NCBI RefSeq assembly: GCF_024868665.1
Contig: NC_079907.1
Span: forward strand, 14,425,600-14,489,599
Origin: Triplophysa rosa
Taxonomy: Eukaryota; Chordata; Actinopteri; Cypriniformes; Nemacheilidae
DNA: 64,000 nt
Direction of reading: 5' to 3'
A model generated the notes under the pieces. That model was given only the letters and a program-made list of their open reading frames with translations, ran no database searches and had not been told where the DNA came from. This document shows positions 55,191 through 64,000 of this stretch, in pieces (within the stretch, counting starts at the first letter, position 1; each line of letters starts with the position of its first letter). A program made the position numbers and the translations under genes.

Positions 55191-58100
55191 GTCAGTGTGT
55201 GTGTATATATACATTTGAAAAGATAGAAATACAGTATTTTTTATTACTGCCCTTCAAAAGTTACACGACTTTAACCTAAATTTACTTTTGATCCATTTCA
55301 AAATACTTTGTTTTAACATTATATCTTGTCTTGGCATGCACACTGTTCAACTGCAAGGGTGGTTTTGTTTTAAAGGTGCAAATAATAATATCTGATGAAA
55401 ACTTTGTTTTTTATATTTGTATTTGTACATTATTTTAATTGGAATATCCCCTCTGATATATTACCAGATAATCCTTGGTGATATATCTGTACTTCCCTTA
55501 AAAATTGTGGATTTGTCAATGTTAATTGCATTGAATCAATATCAGTTAATGTTAAAAAATGTTGAAACTTCAAACCACCATTATTGTGATTATTGACTAT
55601 GTTTACATGCAACCAAATAATCCACTTGTATTTGAATTGAAAAGCCTTCAAGAAAACAATATGGGTCAGATTGCTTTAAACTCAGTTTATACTCGTGCGT
55701 GGACCTACTCCATAGGCTATGTGTCAGTTTTAATTTATACTTCTGCATCGACAGGCAATGACCAATTGGCATCAGTGTCCATGCACATGTTGCTTCCCAG
55801 ATAGCAACCCACCCAGATAGCAAATATTTGCGGCCCAAATCCGGCCCACACCTTACTCCCCATACCCCCTCATCTGGCCCACATATGGCATGGAATGAAG
55901 GCACTTGGGTGGTCCGCTCCTGTTTGCCAGGTTTGGGCCACAAGCAAGCCAAAGCAATGCCGCATGTCAGCCAAAAACAAAACAAATAAAGCAGAACTGA
56001 CCCAAATATAATCAACAGTTCATTTCAATTCTGGCCCAGATTTATCCTAAAACCAACACCTTTCTGTGCTCCTGTTTGACAGAATTTGTATTGAGTTTCA
56101 TTATTATTATAGTGATGATTGAGTCATTAGTGATGAACATCTGCTGTTAACAAACACAATCACTGCAGAAAAGATCAACAAAAACTTAAATTAAATTAAA
56201 TTTACCCAGAGAAACACAACAACTACAACCTGAAACACAACCCAGCTAACAAAAGTTTGTTATAAGAACGTTCCTTGGAGATTTTTCACGTTTTAAAATA
56301 TGCAAAATGTCAGTTTTTTTGTTTTAAGAACGTTCCCAGCTGACAAAAGTCACCATCATGGTGTGTTTCCTTGAGTTGGGCTCTTGACCCTTGACTTTTA
56401 CTCTTCAGATTTGTTAAATTATTATGTACTATGTAGATTATGTATTTTTAAAGTACACTTGTTTTGGTTATGCAAATGATAATCTAATCAAATGTTGTTG
56501 GTTGGTGGTCATTGAGATTACTATCATGTTTAAATTTGAATAAATTGCTGTGCTGCTGATCCTGAAAGAACATTATATAATCTGGGAGTTTGATGCATTT
56601 TGCTGTCTAGAAAGATTTGTGAAAACTGAAACAATTAAATATTTCAACGAAGGACTGAATTTAGACACACAGACATGAAGAATCAGTGTATGAATCTCAA
56701 CAATGGTGACAATCAGTAAACGAAAACTTCATGTTGCAATGCATGCTGGGTAACATCATAGCACAAAACTCATTCATAATTCCCAGCATGCATTGCAGTT
56801 GATCCGTTTATCTGAATTAGTCTGTTGATTCTCACCATTGCTGAGATTCATACACTGACTCCTGATGTCTGTGTGATTCTAAAATGTGTTTTGATTAGGG
56901 CTGTCAACATTAACGCATGCGATTAATTTTTTCAAATTAACGCGTGAGAAAATATTTATCGCAATTAACGCAACATCCGTTTGTTTTGACATCCTTTGTC
57001 TAGCGTTACATTATGTAATCACGCTCTTATTCGTGTACAGGCTTTTAAACCACTTAAGCGCGATTTTAAACGGTTGCTTTGACGCGTTCAATGGAGATAG
57101 GCCGCTTCTAAACTGTGGGACGCGGCAAAACGCAACGCGAGGTCCAGTCTGGTGTGTACAGTCACGGGCTGAAGGCTGCGTCGGTGAATCTCTGTCAGAC
57201 AGCGCATCCGAGTTAAGTTCTCTTTCGTGCTTGAATGGATAAAACCACACAAGATTATGTCAGAAAGCCCGTTTTGTCTAGCATTTTCTTAAGCACAGAC
57301 TTCAAAGTGTAAAATAAAATCTAAATGAATGCAAAGAGTTGTGAAAATGGGAGTGCGGTGACGGTCAGATCTGCGTACTGAGACAGCTCTTAAAGGGGCC
57401 GCGTTCTTATTAAACGTGCTGCTGTGACTCCTGTCACTAATGTTAATCAAAGAACAAAATAAAAGAAGAAATCAATGTGATTTCATAGCTTTAATGAGAA
57501 TTCTTCTGCATTTAATTTATAACTTAGCATTAAAGACTGTAAAGTGTCCTTCAATTTCCTACATGAGCTCTCAATAATACTGTTGAATGGCTATAATTCA
57601 TGTTAAAATAATCAATTTAATAGAGACATCAGTTACAATACTAATATCAAAATGTTAGCTTTCATAAAATGATGCTGTTAAAGAAATATGTTGTTTCTAC
57701 ATCAATTTGAAGATTAAATGTGAAATTATTAAAATGTAAAAGTATATTTTAAAATATAATAGTTATGTGTGATTAATCCGATTATTTTTTTTAATCGATT
57801 GGCAGCACTAGTTTTGATAAACATACATCCATTTTTCACAAATCTTTCTAGACATCAAAACACAATCAGAATCCCTGATCTTATGATGTTCTTTCAGGAT
57901 CAACAGCATAGCATTCAATCCAAACTCGAGCACTGAATCAAATCACAACTTCACAGTGGTGTCAATGGTTCCATACCAACACCATTTGGTCAGGTTCTTG
58001 TTTGCACTGCCATATCAAGTGCACTTTAAAAGCTCACAGTTTCAGCAGATCACATAAAGTAACAGTCAAGGGTCAAGATCCCAACTCAAGGAAACACTGA

Positions 58101-61100
58101 TCACCATGATGGTAATATTCTTAAAACATTAAAAGATGTTTTAAAACGTATTCAAACATATGAAAAACCTTTAAGGAACGTTCTTATAACAAACTTTTGT
58201 TAACTGGGTTGTGTTTCAGGTTGTAGTTGTTGTGTTTCTTTGGGTAATTTTATTTTAAGATTTTGTTGATCTTTTCTGCAGTGATTGTGTTTGTTAACAG
58301 CAGATGTTCATCACTAATGACTCAATCATCACTATAATAATAATGAAACTCAATACAAATTCTGTCAAACAGGAGCACAGAAAGGTGTTGGTTTTAGGAT
58401 AAATCTGGGCCAGAATTGAAATGAACTGTTGATTATATTTGGGTCAGTTCTGCTTTATTTGTTTTGTTTTTGGCTGACATGAGGCATTGCTTTGGCTTGC
58501 TTGTGGCCCAAACCTGGCAAACAGGAGCGGTCCACCCAAGTGCCTTCATTCCATGAAAACAGCCGTGTTTGTCATTTAAAAACATCTATATAATAATAAC
58601 CCAATAATAGCTTATTCATGTGTATTTTGTCAGATTTTCTCAAATTTTTCCTGTCTCGTTCTTCATCGTTTCAAGTGCATTCATAATGTCAGTCGCAGGT
58701 GGCCATGGTAAATATAAATTAAGGCAAATATAAATGGCATGGTAAATATAAATTATTTAACCAAAGGTTAAATAATGCATACAATTATAAATAAATGTTT
58801 TTTAATAAATAAATAAATTTATTTCCGTATTCCGTTTGACAATATTTAGCTAAAGATGGTGTAATAAAGGAATTTGTTTTTAATGCACATCATTGCTGTT
58901 TGATGTTCTGCATTTACCAAAGAAAATAAGTAATGAAATAAAATAAAAAACTAAATATTTTCCTTTCGATGGCCATCATTTAATTTCTGATTAAATCGTT
59001 TTTGGCCGTAGTCATTTAAAGTCTTGATTATTTCAATTCATATACACACAATAGAAGCAAAGCATGAAAAACATATTTTCATTTAATTCTTTAATTTCAA
59101 TGTTAAAGAAATCATTTCATTTAAACGCTTAGCCTATTGCAAGTACGACCAATGTATAGCTCACAATACAGTTTCTAGCATTTAAAATCATTTAAACACA
59201 TATGCACAGTTAAAAAAAACTCTACGAGTGTACGATACCCGGGTATGTCAGTGGAGGTTTTGGAATTCATTCTTTCAATCCAAATTATGTAGGCTAGCTA
59301 TATGTTAGAAGCAGCGGAGGTTAACTCATATGCTAGTTGTTAAGGCAGAATGTCAATGCAAATAGGCGACAATGCAATGCAAATATAATCGTATGGTGTA
59401 TTTACAGTATATATGATGTTTGATTAAACTCTGCTGGTCAAGGTGATTCGAAGCACCGGGATTATCCTCTGTTATTACACTGTAAAAATTGAACAGTTGG
59501 ATCAACTTAAAAAAAATGAGTACAAATGGTAAAACCTAAAAATGTAAAGTTGGTTCAATTTAAATTTCACAGCTGACAAAAGTGTAAAAAATGGCAAACA
59601 AATTTGAATATGAAAGTCAGGGGTTGAGATCCCAACTCAAGGAAACACTGATCACCATGATGGTGACTTATCGTAGATAAGGAAATTTAAGTTGGACCAA
59701 CTTAATTTTTCTAAGTGTTACCAATTGAAGTAATTTTTTAAGTTGATCCAACTGATCAATTTATACAGTGTAGTTTTGAGCGGCAGTCGTGAATATCTAT
59801 AGCTCATTTTCAGTGGGAGACATGCGGTAAGATGCAAAACGTGAGGGTTTCGTTGGCGGCACAGAGGTGGTGCGCAACCGGTGCCCAAAATCCTTCCACT
59901 GGCACGGCTCTTTGCAAGCGCTCTTTTTGTGAATGGCAAAACATTTTAGTGAGCTCAAAACACGGAGAACATAGTTTTAATAATGGAATTCCTGAAGTTA
60001 TATGACCTAACAAAAAGAAGACAAATACAGAGATTTAAATAAAGAATACAGAGTGGGTAAATTTGCAAGTTAAAATACACGATACGTGCAAAATGTCATA
60101 GTAAACTGTGCCTAAAATGAGCGTCATTAGTATTAGTCATTACCGCAAAAATGAATATACATCAACTTCAGGCTGGTTAGTGACCTTGAACGTCCGCCCA
60201 GAGACATTTTCACTGTGAGAGACAGCAGCAGCGCAGCAACTGTGTCCAACTGCCAAGTCTGGTGAAAGGGCCATAACTTACATCAGAATGTCATGACTAG
60301 CCAATCAAAATCAAGCATTCAAAAGCGCTGTGCAAATTTGTTCGATTGTTTGCCATTGACATTCAGTTTTTCCACAGTAGAGCACACTTTCCTTTTAAAT
60401 GCTTTACACACGCAAAACAGGCTACCAAAACCACTAAAACAACCCCCAGCAAAACGCGCACCTCCTACCCGGCATGACCTAATTTATCATGCCGAAAGTG
60501 CCCCCTAGTGGTCGGGAGCATTTCCGTTGTGTTGTGACTCGATTCCGTTGTGTTGTGGCTCTATTCCGTTGTGTTGTGGCTCTATTCCGTTGTGTTGTGG
60601 CTCTATTCCGTTGTGTTGTGACTCGATTCCGTTGTGTTGTGAACTTATATTTGCTTTTTAAATGTCGTTGCCATGTGCACTAGTGGCCCACTGTAGGTTT
60701 CCTTTGACTTAGCATTCTTTTCCAAAACAAACACGTTTAAAGCACACATTGGGGTAGAATTAATTTTCCTAAATGAGAGTCAACAACCCAACGGAAAGAA
60801 ACACTGATCACGCTAATGAAGACTTACTAAAGTTCAACTTCTAAAACCTCAATAAGAGCTGGTGAAGATGTGAGACCTACAGTAACTAGCTGGCAACAAT
60901 CTTGCCGATATATTTCTGTAAAGATGGCTGGTATGGTCTAACAGAGATGAGACACCATCACATGATACAAAGAAGCGCAGGTCTGAAAGTAAAATGTCAT
61001 TCAATTTAATAACATGAACAAATCTACAATTTGTCTGTATTTGTTTGTCTTCTTGTTACGTTTCATCCAACAGATGTATAGGTAATAGGAATACTAATCT

Positions 61101-63990
61101 TAGACCATTCATTCTGCAAGTCACAAATGTTATTTTTAATGTCATATCAGCAGAGACTCTTGGCCTCGACCCCTGTGATAATTACACAGTGCTGGATAAT
61201 GCTTGGAGGGCCACAAGCAACAGAGTCTCTTCCACAGTAATGTGTGACCGTAATGTCCAGTGGGTTGGATGGTATCGTCTCTTCCTTAATGACCGAAGTG
61301 CTCAGATGTCAGACACATGTGTTAAAGAAAACATCTGTGGCACTCATGCCACTCTTTGGCTAAACGGTCAACATCCAAGAATGGAGGATGGGGCGGTCAC
61401 CCGAGATGTCTGTGGTAGCTGGAACAACAACTGCTGCTATTTTAAATCCACTCCAATTAATGTAAAAGCATGTCCAGGACAATATTACATCTATGAGCTC
61501 AAAAGCCCAATTGGCTGCCATTTTGCATATTGTGCAGGTAATTACATAATATGTGTCTTATAAAGTGTCTGTGCCTGTTAAATGTGTCTTTCTTATTCAA
61601 ACCCCTAGAGTAAAAAACGCTCCATCTGTAAGTCGCTTTGGATAAAAGTCTGCTGAAAATGACTAAATGTAAATGCTAATGTATCCACCTCCAGGTAACC
61701 ATTTGCCTGTGAAGCAGAGATCATTAACCTTGAGATTGAGTAATGATAGAGATATCAATGAAGACATTTAGCCATCAGATACTGTAAATATTGGCGGCTT
61801 GGTGCGTTATTTCATCTACCTAATGGTATTTTTGATGAGGTATAGACTGTTATGGTTTCAGTTTGTACTAAATCATTCAGTGTGGGCAGCGCTTAAGCGA
61901 ACATTATTCCATATTTAATGTTATTGTTTACGCTTTAAAAGTAACATTTTAAGTGTGCAGATGCTATATTTTTATCGGTTTTATCATTCCAGTGATTGAT
62001 GAATGTGGTATCATGTGTGGGCCAAACGCATTCTGTCACAACAACAACGGAAGCATCTCATGCTCTTGTTTGGGTGGATATATTGCCACAAATATGAATG
62101 AAATGATCAGTAGAAATAACCCATGTACAGGTAAATGTTTCAATCTGTTTCAACACATTTTTGTTCTATTGTTTTTTTTTATACTTGATGTAAAGGGGAT
62201 ACAGTTGTTTCTGTATAATGAGGAACTGCTTTTAAGTAATGTGATGGTTTTGTGTCTTGTCGTTCTCTTTCCAGATGTGGATGAATGTCAAGCAAGTCCA
62301 TCTGTGTGTGGTCCAAATGCCTACTGCACAAATGTAAAGGGAGGTTACAACTGCTCATGCTCGGAAGGATTTTCTGCAACATTCCCAGATCTCATCATCA
62401 GCATCAATAACATATGCATGGGTGAGTTATAGGCTGACACTTGTGTTTTCTTTAATGATCAATAAAAACGGTTTACATTTCATCAAACCACCTTTATCGT
62501 GATAGGTGTGTGCTTTAGTTGAGCTCTTGACTCTTGTGTTTTAATATTAGCTTAGGTCGGGGTCCCCAGGTTCAGTCCTGGCCAGGACCGGTGTCCTGCA
62601 GAGTTTAGCGCCAACCCTATCAAACCAATCAAACACACCTGAACAACCTCATCAACGTCTGCAAGGTCACTAGAAACTCCGACAGCAAGCAACCATTGAA
62701 TCTATGCTAAACCGTTGATCTGTAAACCTAAAAGTGTAATTGTATTTGTGTGACTCTCAAAACGTTTGGCCACGGCTATAAAGGTTAAAAAAGTGACAAG
62801 GCACAGGTAACAAACGTAACAAATAAATATGTGAGAGACTAAACACATTTGACAAAAAGAACAATATTAGACAAAAGGACAATAGGCAGTATATTGGATG
62901 TACAGATGTGCTATATACAAATTATACTGTTATATGGGTTTGAGTTTCAGTAGAGTTACACTTCGCTGAGAGATGGACATTTGCTAACACTTTAATATGG
63001 TTTTCCTCATAATTTCAACAGCCAAACCTCACAATTTATAATGTTCCAACAGCTCCAAAGAAACAGATTGTGAGATTGGGGCTGAAATCGGGTCAGAATG
63101 TAAATGACCCTGCAGTGATGAAGGACATCTTACAGTCGGTGAGTGTTCAACTATAACAGAACAGATTGATTTGCTGCCTAAATAACATTTGAACGTCAGA
63201 TGTTATTTATGGACAGTTATCAAAATATATAATTGTCACACAGCGTCTATGCTATTGAATCAATTAGACATCAATAATCAGCTTAATAAAACTCAACAAT
63301 GGTGACAATCAACACAGAGAAAGCTTCAACTAAAGCAAACGCTGATCACAATAATGCTGACAAATCATCCATGTTTAACATTGATTCGATGTTTGCCTGC
63401 TATCTTACTGAATTCAAACCATGCACCTCAATTTATTTCAAAGAGTCTTACTTAATTTATTAAAGGCAAGTCTAATAAACTTCAGATTTGAACCAGTTTT
63501 TACAGACGTGCCATGGATGTCATTATCAGACGTTGAGAAGACGTCATGAAAAGACGCGGAAACACCTTTCACTTTTGGCCCATAAAGAGACGTCTTTTCA
63601 ACGTCGACAAGATGTCTTTTGGACGTTCCTTTGCTCGGGGGGTCATGCACACTGTTGGCTTATGTTACAATGTACCGATTATAAAACGTTTGTTCAGTTA
63701 AATCTTATGTATATAACACTTTTTACCAGCTTGAATTGTTGCAAAGCAGCTTTACATACCACCAGGCAGATTGTTTATTCAGAAAAATGAATAAAGAAAT
63801 AGACAAATAAATAAATAATGTCATGAATAAGATACACTTTGACGCACACTATTTATTTCATCAGATAAAGCAGAAACTGAAGGATCATGGGATAGAGAAG
63901 GACACGAGATTGACATGGAGACTGCAGCCTAATGGAAAGGTTTTCACAGCGAAACGTGTTTCTGTTAAGCTTCAATATAAATGTACTTAA
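55157..63990 (+). CDS. Secreted D8C (uromodulin/GP2-type) plus two EGF domains protein, complete
   Basis: Six coding exons with consistent phases: 55157-55190, 61151-61537, 61993-62130, 62275-62421, 63053-63138, 63865-63990, totalling 918 nt and 305 residues. Order: short signal peptide (MEMLFLLLIFSA), a cysteine-rich D8C/D10C domain as in uromodulin, GP2 and OIT3 (residues about 12-140), two calcium-binding-type EGF domains (DECGIMCGPNAFC and DECQASPSVCGPNAYC), then a charged tail ending KLQYKCT. Unlike uromodulin and GP2 there is no ZP domain or GPI/transmembrane anchor, so it should be a soluble secreted protein. GP2 and uromodulin bind bacterial fimbriae through D8C-linked glycans; a similar defence role here is only inference. 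Intron 1 is 6 kb and full of repeats. The leader is short, so an additional small exon is possible. Leader and tail exons match those of the lectin gene at 38938-41665. Confidence 0.8.
55889..58555. repeat. 2.7-kb foldback (inverted repeat) in intron 1
   Basis: The left arm (55889 to about 56640) and right arm (about 57830 to 58555) are inverted copies. Both contain, in opposite orientation, CATGGAATGAAGGCACTTGG, GATTTATCCTAAAACCAACA, CATCTGCTGTTAACAAACAC and AACAAAAGTTTGTTATAAGA. The outer 480 bp are nearly identical; the inner part diverges with small deletions. The centre holds a second palindrome around CCAGCATGCATTGCA (56730-56800) and a complete hAT element (56896-57810). Confidence 0.88.
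56896..57810 (-). mobile_element. hAT-like element, copy B
   Basis: Starts TAGGGCTGTCAACATTAACG and ends TAATCGATTGGCAGCACTA, with exact 8-bp duplications GTTTTGAT (56888-56895 and 57811-57818). It is the reverse-oriented partner of 21965-22859. It inserted near the centre of the foldback. Confidence 0.88.
58556..59477. other. Intronic sequence, nothing recognised
   Basis: AT-rich intron 1 sequence with short TAAATAAATA runs. Confidence 0.4.
59478..59770. mobile_element. CACTG-ended MITE containing the dispersed motif
   Basis: Starts CACTGTAAAAATTG and ends CAATTTATACAGTG. Inverted AGTTGGATCAACTT (59496) and AAGTTGATCCAACT (59739) lie just inside. The motif copy 59621-59672 sits within and appears to be a later insertion between matching AAGTTG-rich halves. 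Confidence 0.7.
59771..60515. other. Intronic sequence, no exon seen
   Basis: Unassigned; frames of 64-73 codons lack splice or domain support. Confidence 0.35.
60522..60647 (+). repeat. Minisatellite, six exact-length 21-bp units
   Basis: Units start at 60522, 60543, 60564, 60585, 60606 and 60627, each TTCCGTTGTGTTGTGRCTCK plus one base. Because 21 is a multiple of three the frame stays open (FRCVVAL repeats), but there is no sign that it is translated. Confidence 0.92.
60760..60950. repeat. Relic of the CTGTTAGCCC-ended element
   Basis: CCTACAGTAACTAGCTGGCA, then GATGGCTGGTATGGTCTAACAG parallels the right end at 50270-50338. A dispersed-motif copy lies at 60775-60823, in the same relative position. 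Confidence 0.6.
61151..61537 (+). CDS. D8C-EGF gene, D8C-domain exon
   Basis: Acceptor AATGTCATATCAG, donor GCAG|GTAATT, 387 nt, phase 1 both sides. Encodes LDPCDNYTVLDNAWRAT, VQWVGWYRL, CGTHATLWLNG, CGSWNNNCCYFK, CPGQYYIYEL and CHFAYC. Ten cysteines are present, as in D8C/D10C domains, with the characteristic W..GWYR and NCC. Confidence 0.9.
61590..61680 (+). mobile_element. SINE 3' tail fragment
   Basis: GTAAGTCGCTTTGGATAAAA and GACTAAATGTAAATG are the 3' part of the SINE family seen in reverse at 16505-16660. Confidence 0.55.
61993..62130 (+). CDS. D8C-EGF gene, EGF-domain 1 exon
   Basis: Acceptor TATCATTCCAG, donor TACAG|GTAAAT, 138 nt, phase 1. VIDECGIMCGPNAFC, GSISCSCLGGY and NNPC give the six EGF cysteines; the initial D-E-C suits a calcium-binding EGF. 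Confidence 0.88.
62275..62421 (+). CDS. D8C-EGF gene, EGF-domain 2 exon
   Basis: Acceptor CTCTTTCCAG, donor CATGG|GTGAGT, 147 nt, phase 1. DVDECQASPSVCGPNAYC, GGYNCSCSEGF and NNIC. Same architecture as EGF 1, probably an exon duplication. Confidence 0.88.
62480..63050. other. Intron with repeats
   Basis: Dispersed motif at 62490-62536, then a common fish repeat (62560-62655, GTCCTGGCCAGGACCGGTG ... CCAACCCTATCAAACC), otherwise unassigned. Confidence 0.45.
63053..63138 (+). CDS. D8C-EGF gene, tail exon (86 nt)
   Basis: Acceptor TGTTCCAACAG, donor CAGTCG|GTGAGT, phase 1 in and 0 out. Encodes PKKQIVRLGLKSGQ and NDPAVMKDILQS, matching the lectin gene's tail exon in length, phase and sequence. 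Confidence 0.8.
63505..63645. repeat. ACGT-rich repeat, copy 3
   Basis: TCAGACGTTGAGAAGACGTCA, AAAAGACGCGG, AGAGACGTCTTTTCAACGTC and TTGGACGTTCCTTTGCTCGG. The ending TTTGCTC matches copy 1. Confidence 0.6.
63865..63990 (+). CDS. D8C-EGF gene, terminal exon
   Basis: Acceptor TATTTCATCAG, then IKQKLKDHGIEKDTRLTW, RLQPNGKVFTAKR, KLQYKCT and the stop TAA at 63988-63990. Fish lectin genes with the same tail typically end with a similar KQKLKD...W.QPDGKVF exon; here it is complete. Confidence 0.82.
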   Translation: MKQKLKDHGIEKDTRLTWRLQPNGKVFTAKRVSVKLQYKCT

Positions 63991-64000
63991 TGAGGCATCT

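Noticed and set aside
60489..60683. 64-codon repeat protein FRCVVAL
   Set aside because: Product of a 21-bp minisatellite; no expression or domain evidence.

Overview
The window looks like nuclear DNA of a ray-finned fish, most likely a cypriniform (carp/zebrafish group). The evidence is spliced genes with consensus GT/AG sites, C2H2 zinc-finger tandem paralogues, C-type lectin and uromodulin-type domains, and a very dense load of teleost repeats: hAT, Kolobok-like and CACTG-ended elements, tRNA-derived SINEs, L2-like 3' ends, solo LTRs and a class I-like endogenous retrovirus. There is one assembly gap (30021-30120). Most sequence is intron or repeat.

Layout. 0.7-21.7 kb is a tandem zinc-finger cluster. 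Unit 1 (about 3.5-5.3 kb) is intact, unit 2 (12.6-14.5 kb) is a pseudogene, and unit 3 (14.9-21.7 kb) is intact with an expanded upstream 47-bp repeat array. Transposons have been inserted between and inside the units. 21.9-24.6 kb holds hAT elements and an L2-like end. 25.0-29.9 kb is a decayed retrovirus on the minus strand: LTR, pol with a surviving YVDD box, and a macro-domain remnant where env would be expected. 30.3-38.2 kb is repeats, including an element carrying a THAP-type domain flanked by TTAA.

38.9-41.8 kb is a minus-strand secreted lectin gene with two C-type lectin domains; its last exon was not found. 42-48.3 kb is repeats: a solo LTR, foldbacks and a Ty3/gypsy integrase remnant. 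48.9-53.3 kb is a minus-strand HMGXB3-like pseudogene cut in two by a 2.9-kb hAT-like insertion that itself carries another repeat and a solo LTR. A HECT-domain exon (G2E3-like) lies head-to-head with it.

54.9-64.0 kb is a complete plus-strand gene for a predicted 305-residue secreted protein: signal peptide, uromodulin-type D8C domain, two EGF domains and a short C-terminal tail. Its first coding exon (34 nt) and its tail exon (86 nt) have the same length, phase and recognisably related sequence as those of the lectin gene. The two genes therefore appear to use the same leader and tail around different extracellular modules. Intron 1 of this gene contains a 2.7-kb foldback with a hAT element in its centre.

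Exons were predicted by eye from splice consensus and reading phase. No search or alignment was run, so family names rest on recognised motifs.
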